Below, in pieces: positions 1 to 7,400 of a stretch of DNA of 24,374 nt. Under the pieces are notes generated by a model that saw only the letters and a program-made list of their open reading frames with translations, did no database searches and was not told the origin of the DNA. Source of the DNA: Ochromonadaceae sp. CCMP2298. Lineage: Eukaryota; Sar; Synurophyceae; Ochromonadales; Ochromonadaceae. Each line of letters begins with the position of its first letter. Position 1 is the stretch's first letter. The position numbers and the translations under genes are program-made. The stretch is taken from contig MU633772.1 of assembly GCA_026770595.1 (NCBI GenBank), forward strand, positions 1-24,374, in the 5' to 3' direction.

Positions 1-223
1 TATACTGCACGATCATAATCTTTAGGTACTTCTTCAACCTGCGTAGCTTGCCCTGATCCGTGTTCCTGCTCCTCCTCTCCTTCGCCACCATCACCATCAT
101 GATCTGGAGCCCTTTCTTCATCTCCCTGGCCTCCACCTGCTCGTTGGAGGTGGCCGCCAGGTGCCGCTTCCTATAATACAGGTTCCTGGCGACTCTCCTG
201 AGTCGGATCTCATTCGAAGACAT
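1..223 (-). CDS. Partial gene off the left edge; basic N-terminus of an unknown protein
   Basis: On the minus strand an ATG at 223-221 opens a frame that stays open for 74 codons to the window edge. The predicted peptide begins MSSNEIRLRRVARNLYYRKR. It is very rich in Arg and Lys, has a short run of Met and Val (about residues 41-46, IMMVMV), and ends in another basic stretch (about 56-68). I do not recognise a domain; a basic, probably helical N-terminus is all that can be said. The gene would diverge from the PIP kinase across about 250 bp, which fits the alternating layout of the window. No frame on the opposite strand is comparably open, because the plus-strand frame that looks hydrophobic here is broken by TGA at 54-56. 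The stop codon and the remainder lie outside the window. Confidence 0.45.
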   Translation of the reverse strand, partial: MSSNEIRLRRVARNLYYRKRHLAATSNEQVEAREMKKGLQIMMVMVAKERRSRNTDQGKLRRLKKYLKIMIVQY

Positions 224-470
224 CGTATCTGGCTCACAATTTACTATTATGCATGCACGACACCCCTACCGGTACTATAAATTTCAAAACGATGCTGATT
301 TCGAGTTGCGTTTTGGGGGGAGGCTTTATGTGGTGGAACGTTTTCAAAGACGTACTTTCGTTTTCGTTTTGCGTGCGTTTCGCGCCAAAACGCGACAAAA
401 TGCGCAAAAAGACGTTTTGCTCTATTAAAGCCATCTTTAACCCCATGATGGTGCCCGTGTCTGTCAAGTC
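224..470. promoter_or_regulatory. Divergent spacer between the left-edge gene and the PIP kinase
   Basis: This stretch between two divergent starts is T- and A-rich compared with the flanking genes. The part at about 355-420 carries repeated TTTTCG/TTTTGCG words and an imperfect inverted arrangement (TTTTGCG near 370, CGCAAAA near 400). Two ATGs at 445 and 448 are out of frame with the kinase start at 471 and open a frame that runs to 597, so they would act as overlapping upstream starts if the transcript begins before them. No TATA box or other known promoter element is convincing. Confidence 0.35.
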
Positions 471-1694
471 ATGCGCTCGAGCTACAGTCGCTCCACCGCC
501 CGCAGCGAGCTGGTGCGAGCCAGTGAGCTCGAGATGCAGGGTGTGCCTGTGCCTGTGCAGGGGCAGGGTGTGGGCACAGCGCGGGACCGCGAGTTGAACA
601 ACTCTACCTCCACCGAGTCCACGGTCAAGTGGCGCGACACGATGGACGTGTCCTTCTGCATCGGACGCGCCTCGGACAGCTGGTACCGCACGCCCGCTGG
701 CTCTCGCGACAGCCTCGCCATGGACAGAGCCTCCTCCACCTCCACCTCCCAGCTGGGCACGGCGGTCAACAGCATCAGCCTCGCGGTCAAAAGTATGGTC
801 AATCCCGGGTTCGAAGACGTAAGGTTTAAAGACTTCCTGCCCTCGCTCTTCCTGAAGGTGCGCCAGATGTGCCGCGTGTCCACGGAGGACTACGCGAGCG
901 CCTTCCAGTCCACCTGCAAGGAGAACTTCTCAGAGGGCCGCTCTGGAGCCTTCCTCTTCTACTCGTCTGACCAGCGCTTCGTCTGCAAATCCACCACCAA
1001 GGTGGAGCTGACGGCTTTGCGCAGAATTATGCCCACCTATGTGCAGTTCCTCGCGAAGCACCCTAACTCGCTGCTGTGCCGCTTCGTGGGCGCCCACTGT
1101 CTGCGCATGTATGGCAACGAGCTCAACTTCCTGGTGATGATGAACGTCTTCCCCTCGCACAGGCTGGAGGAGCGATTCGACCTCAAGGGCAGCTGGGTGA
1201 ACCGCCACGGGTTCAAGGGCGGCAAGACGATCACCGAGCGCAGTCTGAAGGAGCAAGCCTTCTCCTCCGTGGTGTACATGGACAACGACCTGCAGAGCAA
1301 AATATCGCTCGGCGAAGGGGTAGCTGCCGGGATGGCTGAGCAGATTTTCTACGACGTGGGGTTTGTGGAGGGGCACAATCTGATGGACTACTTTCTGCTG
1401 GTGGGCGTAAAGATGCAGCGATTCCAGGTGGTCAACGAAAGCAGCGATAGTGGGGGCGGGGCGGGAGGGGCGAAAGGAGGATTAGGTTTCAAGACCGGCG
1501 TAAGAGAGCCAGACTTGCAGCTTGTACGGGGCGACGACAGAGACCTGGAAGAGAACGACGGCGGCCTGCGCTCTGCCTTCGTGCAGGGCCCTGGCCGTTA
1601 CTACTGCGGCATCATAGACGTACTGCAAGAGTGGAATTTCAAAAAGCGCATCGAGAGGTTTGCCAAGGTGTATCTCCTCGGACAGGAAGTGTAG
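471..1694 (+). CDS. Phosphatidylinositol phosphate kinase (PIPK family), C-terminally short
   Basis: The family phosphorylates phosphatidylinositol monophosphates to bisphosphates at membranes, feeding lipid signalling and cytoskeleton or vesicle control. The core begins near residue 100 with the usual lead-in (SISLAVKSM, then F-DFLPSLF). It continues with the glycine-loop equivalent SGAFLFYS (158-165), the ATP lysine K173, PNSLL (198-202), DLKGSWVNR (237-245), MDNDL (270-274), NLMDYFLLVG (303-312, catalytic Asp306) and GIIDVLQEWN (380-389, metal Asp383). Residues 1-95 are Ser-rich and match nothing known to me, and an acidic Gly-rich insert lies at about 323-365. The frame stops at residue 407, about 24 residues after the IID motif. 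Known members carry about 20 more residues there, ending in a YxxRF-type segment, so this copy is truncated or has a missed exon. The ATG at 471 is the first in frame after stops. Type I, II or III cannot be assigned without the activation loop. Confidence 0.93.
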   Translation: MRSSYSRSTARSELVRASELEMQGVPVPVQGQGVGTARDRELNNSTSTESTVKWRDTMDVSFCIGRASDSWYRTPAGSRDSLAMDRASSTSTSQLGTAVNSISLAVKSMVNPGFEDVRFKDFLPSLFLKVRQMCRVSTEDYASAFQSTCKENFSEGRSGAFLFYSSDQRFVCKSTTKVELTALRRIMPTYVQFLAKHPNSLLCRFVGAHCLRMYGNELNFLVMMNVFPSHRLEERFDLKGSWVNRHGFKGGKTITERSLKEQAFSSVVYMDNDLQSKISLGEGVAAGMAEQIFYDVGFVEGHNLMDYFLLVGVKMQRFQVVNESSDSGGGAGGAKGGLGFKTGVREPDLQLVRGDDRDLEENDGGLRSAFVQGPGRYYCGIIDVLQEWNFKKRIERFAKVYLLGQEV

Positions 1695-1815
1695 TATCTA
1701 GTGGTGTTGCGGGATGCGGGAGAGTTAGTATGAAATACGCACGAAATGTGACAAAACTGGGAAAGTTATCTGTGCATCGAGTTAGTTACAATTGCATTTA
1801 CCCCCCCTATCCCCC

Positions 1816-2952
1816 CTACCCCTCCTCCACCCCTGCCTTTACCCCCGAACCTTGCTGCTTAGCTACCTCCCTTAAGAAAGTGGCGTGATGTTCATGAAGT
1901 ATGGAGTAATCGAACATTAGGATGAATGAATACCCATTGCCGAAGGGCTGGTGCTCGACCCCTGTGTCGAGGCATCCCCGCGAGTATGCGGATAGTAGGA
2001 GAATATCAAAATTCTCGACCGGTACGTCGATATAGGTCGCCGACGAGTCATGGCCCGACATGAACCGCAGGGTGCGCTGACCTTTTACAATGTACATGAT
2101 TACCCGCAGGATGTCCAGGGAATTATCGAAGTGCCTGTTGTGTAGGCCCACGATAGGGCCTGGTTGGGGCGTCCCCTTCGGTGGGAGGTAGATAGCACAG
2201 TTAACGACCCCTCTTGGGCCGCCCTTGCGCTTCTTCACAAGGTCCAGGACACCCCGCGGATCCATCTTGAGCTCGAGTGCGATCCTGAGTGGCTCGAGGA
2301 CCGCAGCTGCAGGGCACTCGGCCAGGTTCGAGACTGACCCGAAGAGACGCGCACTCTGCGACATGTGCACTCCCACCCCTTCGGAGGCCTGAGTTGCTCC
2401 TGAAAGAGTGCGGGCGTAGACGTAGGGTGGAAATGAATCGGGGAGCTCCAGGATTTCACGCAGGAGCTGAAATACTTTCTCGTCGAAGGGTTCACTGGCA
2501 GCCCCCATGCTCAGCTTGAGCGTGAGCCCGGCAACCAGCTCTTCGAGGACGTCCTGGGGATGGTGATTGCGTGGGCGCATAATGTTGTATCTGCCGCTAT
2601 TACATTCCGTCGCCCGCTTATCACACCATGCTCTTACGTTCTCGCTCCAGACTCCAGTCTCTTGCCACGAGCGATCCCACTGCCTTCTGTCTTTGTGCTG
2701 GATCTCTTGGTTGGCGTCTGGCTCGGGCTCGAGATCGGGCAAGTTGTCTCCCAGCATGTCCATACTGGCCCAGCCCTGATAAAAGGCATCATCGTCCTCA
2801 ACCCGCCCCTGCAGCTGAGGGTCGGGCGATTCGACGAGGGATGGCAGTTCATCCGACCTGACTCTCTTCGCGGGGGGCTCCACTGGCACCTCTGGCTGCG
2901 GAGGGACTGGCCGCACCTTCGCCCAAAAACTTTCGAGTAAACTCTGCGACAT
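1816..2952 (-). CDS. Predicted nuclear 2OG-Fe(II) oxygenase-like protein with PCNA-box-like N-terminus
   Basis: This 378-residue protein opens with MSQSLLESFW, which fits the PCNA-interaction pattern Q-x-x-L-x-x-aromatic-aromatic (Q3, L6, F9, W10). A PPAKRVRSD stretch (27-35) closely resembles the classical c-Myc nuclear signal. Residues 36-100 are acidic and probably disordered. The C-terminal half (about 248-350) reads like a double-stranded beta-helix oxygenase. It has HFD at 274-276, then ILRVIMYIVKGQRTLRF, a DILLL strand, and a distal His in GVEH (334). The D276 to H334 spacing of 58 is close to the AlkB layout. The arginines that normally follow the distal His and hold 2-oxoglutarate are not visible (GNGYSFILMFD instead). 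Such a protein could act on DNA at replication or repair sites, but that is inference. The coding frame is well supported and the fold call is moderate. The gene is convergent with the PIP kinase (121 bp). Confidence 0.6.
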   Translation of the reverse strand: MSQSLLESFWAKVRPVPPQPEVPVEPPAKRVRSDELPSLVESPDPQLQGRVEDDDAFYQGWASMDMLGDNLPDLEPEPDANQEIQHKDRRQWDRSWQETGVWSENVRAWCDKRATECNSGRYNIMRPRNHHPQDVLEELVAGLTLKLSMGAASEPFDEKVFQLLREILELPDSFPPYVYARTLSGATQASEGVGVHMSQSARLFGSVSNLAECPAAAVLEPLRIALELKMDPRGVLDLVKKRKGGPRGVVNCAIYLPPKGTPQPGPIVGLHNRHFDNSLDILRVIMYIVKGQRTLRFMSGHDSSATYIDVPVENFDILLLSAYSRGCLDTGVEHQPFGNGYSFILMFDYSILHEHHATFLREVAKQQGSGVKAGVEEG

Positions 2953-3055
2953 GTCCAGCGTGTGTGTGTTCTTCGATTATGAGTTGACGGTATAATCGCA
3001 GCACCTTTGCTCGAACGAAGTGAGGGTCAGCAGCTCCAGCATGCTCCGGTGTCAT
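2849..3055 (-). other. Possible upstream ORF with a LYR-like motif overlapping the oxygenase-like start
   Basis: An ATG at 3055-3053 opens a 68-codon frame that overlaps the start of the oxygenase-like gene in a different frame. Its early part contains FVRAKVLRLYRQLIIEE (residues 13-29), which resembles the RAxVLxLYRxxL opening of LYR-motif mitochondrial assembly proteins. The later part is read across the oxygenase-like coding frame and looks like a shadow. It could be an upstream ORF that tunes translation, a short or remnant LYR gene, or chance. Base usage is more AT-rich than in the certain genes, which argues for chance or decay. Confidence 0.18.
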
Positions 3056-3070
3056 CAATTCGGGATCTGG

Positions 3071-3239
3071 GGAATCTGGGAACCATTTGGGGGATCTGGG
3101 GAATCTGGGTACCTCCAGGGGGAATCTGGGAACCATTTGGGGGATCTGGGGAATCTGGGTACCTCCAGGGGGAATCTGGGAACCATTTGGGGGATCCGGG
3201 GAATCTGGGTATCTCCAGGGGGAATCTGGGAACCATTTG
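3071..3239. repeat. 50-bp minisatellite, 3.4 copies, G-rich on the plus strand
   Basis: Copies start at 3071, 3121, 3171 and 3221 (the last partial). Copies 1 and 2 are identical, and copy 3 differs at two positions. Each unit contains repeated AATCTGGG or GATCTGGG words separated by short spacers, giving regularly spaced G-runs on the plus strand with loops of about 4, 5 and 8 bases. The array occupies most of the divergent spacer between the genes at 2952 and 3253, so it sits in or beside both promoters. The period is not a multiple of three, and open frames through it are a by-product of the repeat. Confidence 0.95.
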
Positions 3240-3252
3240 AAATTCAAATGGA

Positions 3253-3996
3253 ATGCTCTCCAAGCAGCAAGGGCTCTCCCAGCACAATCAACGAGCAATG
3301 GAGCGGATTCTGCCCTGGGATCGGCTGTTGGCGCACTACGGCGGGGGCGAGGGCGCGAGGGACAAGGTGCGCGAGCTGTGCGAGGCTCGCAGAAACCAGA
3401 AGGTGTCCGATGCCACACACGAGATGAGGGTGGCTGGCGGCATCGCTGGCGGCAACGTCTGCTACGAGCGAGGCCTGGGCATCCATTCCGCGGACTACAA
3501 GAGCAGCTCTGCCTTCCTTGAGGACAGGGCGGCTGGCGGCAACGCCACCTACGAGCGAGGCGTGGGCGTCCATTCCGCGGACTACAAGAGCAGCTCTGCC
3601 TTCCTTGAGGACAGGGCGGCTGGCGGCATCGCTGGCGGCAACGTCTGCTACGAGCGAGGCCTGGGCGTCTTCTCCGAGGACTTCAAGAGCGGCCCTGCCT
3701 ACGTTGAGGCGAAACTTGCGCGCGCCAGGGGGAATGGGGCGGCGATGATCACAAGGGACACCGAGCGCAACGCCACCTTGTTCCAGGGACTGGCGACTGT
3801 GAAGTGTGCCAACTGCGAGAAGACTATCCCCGCGGGACAGTACTCTCAGAATGGCCCTCTGGGATCCAAGAACCCGATCCTCCACAGATGCGGGGGCTTG
3901 ACTAGATGCGTGCAGACGAGGGAGGAGATGCGGGCAAGCCTGGTTGGGAAATCTCCCAGCCAGGTTGCGCAGCTGGGCCGTGTGTACAATAAGTAG
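3253..3996 (+). CDS. Small repeat protein with C-terminal Cys/His cluster, function unknown
   Basis: I do not recognise this 247-residue protein. Residues 61-155 are three tandem repeats of 33, 29 and about 33 residues. Each has the pattern AGG...YERGxGxxSxDxKSSSAFLE, and units 1 and 2 are almost identical while unit 3 has drifted. Next comes a Cys/His cluster, C185-x2-C188 then H211-x-C213 and C219, that could hold one zinc ion. The N-terminus (about 16-48) is a charged helix-like stretch. The start is the first ATG after an in-frame stop at 3238-3240; Met16 is an alternative. The gene diverges from the oxygenase-like gene across the minisatellite. A GT at 3993-3994, just before the stop, could in principle be a splice donor leading to the coding-like segment at 4122-4226. 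The repeats recall GxG-type repeats I associate loosely with some algal and giant-virus proteins, but I cannot place it. Confidence 0.7.
   Translation: MLSKQQGLSQHNQRAMERILPWDRLLAHYGGGEGARDKVRELCEARRNQKVSDATHEMRVAGGIAGGNVCYERGLGIHSADYKSSSAFLEDRAAGGNATYERGVGVHSADYKSSSAFLEDRAAGGIAGGNVCYERGLGVFSEDFKSGPAYVEAKLARARGNGAAMITRDTERNATLFQGLATVKCANCEKTIPAGQYSQNGPLGSKNPILHRCGGLTRCVQTREEMRASLVGKSPSQVAQLGRVYNK
3433..3720 (+). repeat. Coding tandem repeats inside the small repeat protein
   Basis: Three units run from about 3433, 3532 and 3619. The segments around 3481-3531 and 3568-3618, and the start of units 1 and 3 (the eight-codon GGIAGGNV part), are identical or nearly so at the DNA level. Unit 2 lacks four residues found in units 1 and 3. 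Near-identity at synonymous sites points to recent duplication or gene conversion. Confidence 0.9.
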
Positions 3997-4439
3997 GCTT
4001 AAGATCTTAACTTATCTGCTTAACTTATCTAACAAACTTATCTAACACCTACTATGACACCGTTACATGTATACATACACACACTTACACATACACTTAC
4101 ACACACTTACACTTTTTCTCCCGCGCGGTGCTGCACACGTTCGAAGGCTTAGAAGACAACTACAACCTGGACAGCCTGGTGAGCGCAGACATTGGAGACT
4201 CACTGCAAAACCACGCTGACAAGTAAACAGAACCAATAAACAGAACTAATATGACAAGTAAATTTAGAATAGTCATTATGTATGATTTATGATATAATAT
4301 AGGTATACATCTGTTGTTTACAAAAGTTCATTTTAATAAAATCATTTGTCATTGAAATTGGTACCTTTGGTAGTCCAATTTTGGTTCCTTTGATAGTCCA
4401 CTATTGGTTCTTGCACAGCCCAATTCTGGTTCCTGATAA
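3997..4439. other. AT-rich convergent spacer with simple repeats
   Basis: This is the longest tail-to-tail spacer. It holds three AACTTATCT words near 4009-4046, a CA/TTACAC-rich simple sequence at about 4070-4112, and the coding-like segment described separately (4122-4226). An AATAAA lies near 4236, followed by a very AT-rich stretch (about 4240-4350) and then a 23-bp imperfect tandem repeat that reaches the stop codon of the next gene. Apart from the short segment I see no gene. Confidence 0.6.
4122..4226 (+). other. Orphan coding-like segment ending in a stop (possible terminal exon or gene relic)
   Basis: From 4122 a frame of 34 codons runs to TAA at 4224-4226, reading in part HTFEGLEDNYNLDSLVSADI. 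Its GC content and codon use match the surrounding genes and not the AT-rich spacer on either side. A CT-rich tract (4111-4122) lies just before it, and an AATAAA follows about 10 bases after the stop. It has no good start codon. It may be a 3' exon, for instance joined to the gene ending at 3996, or the remaining tail of a deleted gene. Confidence 0.4.
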
Positions 4440-4445
4440 TCACTT
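4359..4445. repeat. 23-bp imperfect tandem repeat at the 3' end of the 1,322-residue gene
   Basis: Four drifted copies begin at 4359, 4382, 4405 and 4427, each starting TGGTNC and most containing a TAGTCCA- or CAGCCCA-like core. The last copy overlaps the stop codon of the minus-strand gene (4440-4442), so the array would be the start of that gene's 3' untranslated region. Confidence 0.75.
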
Positions 4446-7400
4446 CTTTGTCTTCATACGGCTCAAGGCGAGGCTGCTGGCGTTGTTCAGCAGTTCCTCT
4501 AGGGCCCCGTCGTCCTCCTCCATGACATCGTCCAGCTCGATAGCTGCCTCTTCCTCTCCGAAGTCGGCCGCGAAGGTGACCCTACCGACCCCCCCTACCT
4601 CGTCGTATGCTAGGTAGGTGGTGACGAACAGTAGCAGCTGGGTGGCCCGCTCGACCGGGCTGATAAACCGAAAGCTTTTGATCTGGGAGAGCTGCATATC
4701 GGCGTCTGGGTACTGCGCAAAATAGACGTCATCTTTCTCCCTGTCAAAGCAGACGAAGCCCAGCTCTGCGCCGCGCTGCCAGACGTGCACCTGCAGGAGG
4801 ACGTCTGGGCGCGTGCAGGCGCTGCGGATGCGCATCGCGCGGGAGTGGATTATGTTCGACGACATTAGCAGGGCGCGCGGAGTGTGCGCAGGGGGCACAG
4901 GGGGGTCTTCACCCACATCAGCGGGTGAGTCGGGGGTATGAATAGGAGAGCCGGGGAGTGTGAGCTCGTGATGTGTGTACAGGAGCGTTTGCACGTACTG
5001 GAAGCGGTCGCAGGCTAGGACGATGCGCTCCTGCACGTCGCCAAGGGCCTTCGCGTTCGCATCCGCCTCGTCTACCTTCGCACCGTCCGCACCCTCCGCC
5101 CCCGATTCTCTCCCCTCTGCCTGGACTGCGTTGTCAGCTTTCACCTCCGCCTCTAGAGGCTCGGGGTCGGGGGCGCTAACGTCCCACTCGTCCCAGTTGT
5201 CCGGCTGCTCCGAGAGCCTCTGTAGCTCTTCCAAGCGCCTCTGCGCCTCCGCCTCCGCCCTGGCCTGCGCCTCGGCCTCAATCTGGGCCGCCCGTGCCTC
5301 CGCCGCCTCCACCCTCATCCTCTCTGCGTCAAGCTCTCTCTGCACGGCGGGATTGAAGGCCCGACTCACCTCCAGCCTGCTCCTGCGCACCAGCTCCCTG
5401 CCAACCCAGTCCCACGTGTCCTCCACCGCTGTGGCCTGCGCAGCGCTCGCCCTCTCGTAGAAATCAGCATAGAACACCGCCAACGCCCGAGCCACATCCT
5501 CCTTTCGATCGTCCGGCACCATCTTATCCAGGTCGTCCTTGAAGATAGACAGCGTGTAGCTACCCGCAGCGATGGGCGCACCGCAGAATTGCGCGGGGGA
5601 GCAGAAATACAGCTCCAGTTCCAACACCAGGCCGTCTGCCGTCAAAGCGTAAGTGTCGTTTTTCGCGTCGGTCTCGTTCAGCTCTTCGTTTGCTTCCAAG
5701 CCCTCCTCTCTCTTCTCACCCTCCTCGCCCCCCTCATCCTCCTTGTCCTCCTTGTCCTCCTTGTCCCCCTTGCACCCCTTGCCCCCCTCCTGCTCGCTCT
5801 CTCCCGAGCCCCGCCCGCGCCGCTCACTGCCCGGGCGACTGTGGGATCCGGACTCGGACCCGCTGTGCCCGCATGCGTCCGACACAGAGCCTGACTCACT
5901 CGAGTCAAACTCGAACACAGGCCAGGACGGCGCGGAGCCACGGTGCAGCAGGGATGGGCCCGCCGTGACGCCGTATAGCGTGTAGGTGCAGTACACGTGC
6001 CCCCCCCCGGGCAGACGCACTCCGCGGGAGGACAGCTGCAGAGCCCTTTTAGTCGACGGGAAGGCGAGGGAGTGGTGCTTCCCGAAGCCAGGCAGAGCGT
6101 TGACCCTAAGGATAGAGCGCACAGGCCGCAGCAGACAGCCCAGCGTCCGACCCACGTGACGCTTGCCCCCCCGCAGGGCTAGACAGGTCCAGCCCCGTAA
6201 CGGCATATCCCCCCGCTTGCCTCCATCCTCCTGCTCCTGCTGCTCCTGCCTCCCCTCCCCCACGGCCTTAGAGTTGGCCTCAAGTGCAGCAGCAGTCAGC
6301 TCTGTGCCTGGCTTGTTCTGCCACTTTTTGCCTTTGCCCTTGCCCCCCTTGGACCCTTTCTCTTTTTTGTCCTTGTGCTTCCTCCGCCGCTTCTTCTCTG
6401 CAATCTCAACATCCGCCACATCCGCACCCACACCCGATACCGATTCTTTTGGAGAAGGTTCGACGGCTTTCGGCACTACAGCAACCTTTTCTGACCCAGC
6501 TACCGCATCTCCCACTATTGCCGCACCCTGTGCTGTGGCGCCCTCTGCTGCTGTACTTTCTGCTGCCGTAATCTCAACTACTGTACTCTCTGCTGCCTTC
6601 CCCGTGATACTGGCAACGATGGAGGGGTCTGCATCAGCCACTGATCTTGGCGGCTCTGGCTCCAGCGCTGACACTGGCTCAGTCTCCTGCTCTTCCTCCA
6701 CCTCCGGCACTGGCTCCAGGCGTGGGGACTCTCTACTACGCGGGGCTGGAAGCTCAATCGGCTCTTCGCCGAGAAATAATTCAAAGGGCTCCATGCTGTA
6801 CATATCGTTGAAGATGGCTGACTGCTGCGGCCGCCGCCGCCTGGCCTTGTCTCCAACAACGTCCGCGAAGACGCGCCGCTTCAAGGGCTGCTCCTCCACC
6901 CCGTAGGACTCCGTCACAGTGAGTGCGATGCCTGTGCCCACCTGCAGCAGCGAGGCGCGCTGCAAGGCGCGCTGGGTGTACTGGCACAGCTCGTCGGGCG
7001 CCCACCTCTTGCACGGACTGGCTACCCCCAGCATGTCCTTTATCTTGCCCAGGCCCAGATACATCAGCATCTTTGTCGCCTCAAACTGCATCAGCCCGCG
7101 CAAAACCACGGTGCCCGGGCGCAGGGGCTCGAAGTAGGCCGAGACGACGACGAAGTGCGTGAACCGCCGCACTAGCTTGATGCCCACCCGGTCGCGCTTG
7201 CGCACATCAGTGGCCAGCCAAATGGCGCGTATGCGGGCAGCCTCCCTCTCCACCTCCATACGCTTTACCACCTCCTGCTTTTTGCGCAGCTGCGGCCCGG
7301 TGCTCATCTTCGAAGTGCCCAGCATCAGCTCCTGGGTGACGAGGGGCGGCGGATTGGTGGGATCTTCAGGCCGCACGGGAGGGACGCGGATCATCTGCTC

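Noticed and set aside
57..173. Hydrophobic plus-strand stretch (VFLLLLSFATITIMIW) suggesting a membrane helix before the PIP kinase
   Set aside because: Bounded by TGA at 54-56 and TAA near 172, with further stops before 471; better explained as the antisense of the basic minus-strand frame.
2960..3040. tRNA-like words (GTTCGAG) on the minus strand
   Set aside because: No cloverleaf arms could be paired around it.
3071..3239. CRISPR-like array
   Set aside because: Units are contiguous tandem copies with no unique spacers, in a eukaryotic context.
3007..3521. Open frames running through the 50-bp minisatellite
   Set aside because: The period is not a multiple of three, and the G-rich unit lacks stops in all plus frames, so the frames are artefacts of the repeat.
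3244..3885. Minus-strand 213-codon frame opposite the small repeat protein
   Set aside because: Antisense shadow; the sense frame has the Cys/His cluster and coherent repeats.
6163..6906. Plus-strand 247-codon frame within the 1,322-residue gene
   Set aside because: Ser/Ala/Thr-rich shadow of a low-complexity part of the minus-strand gene.
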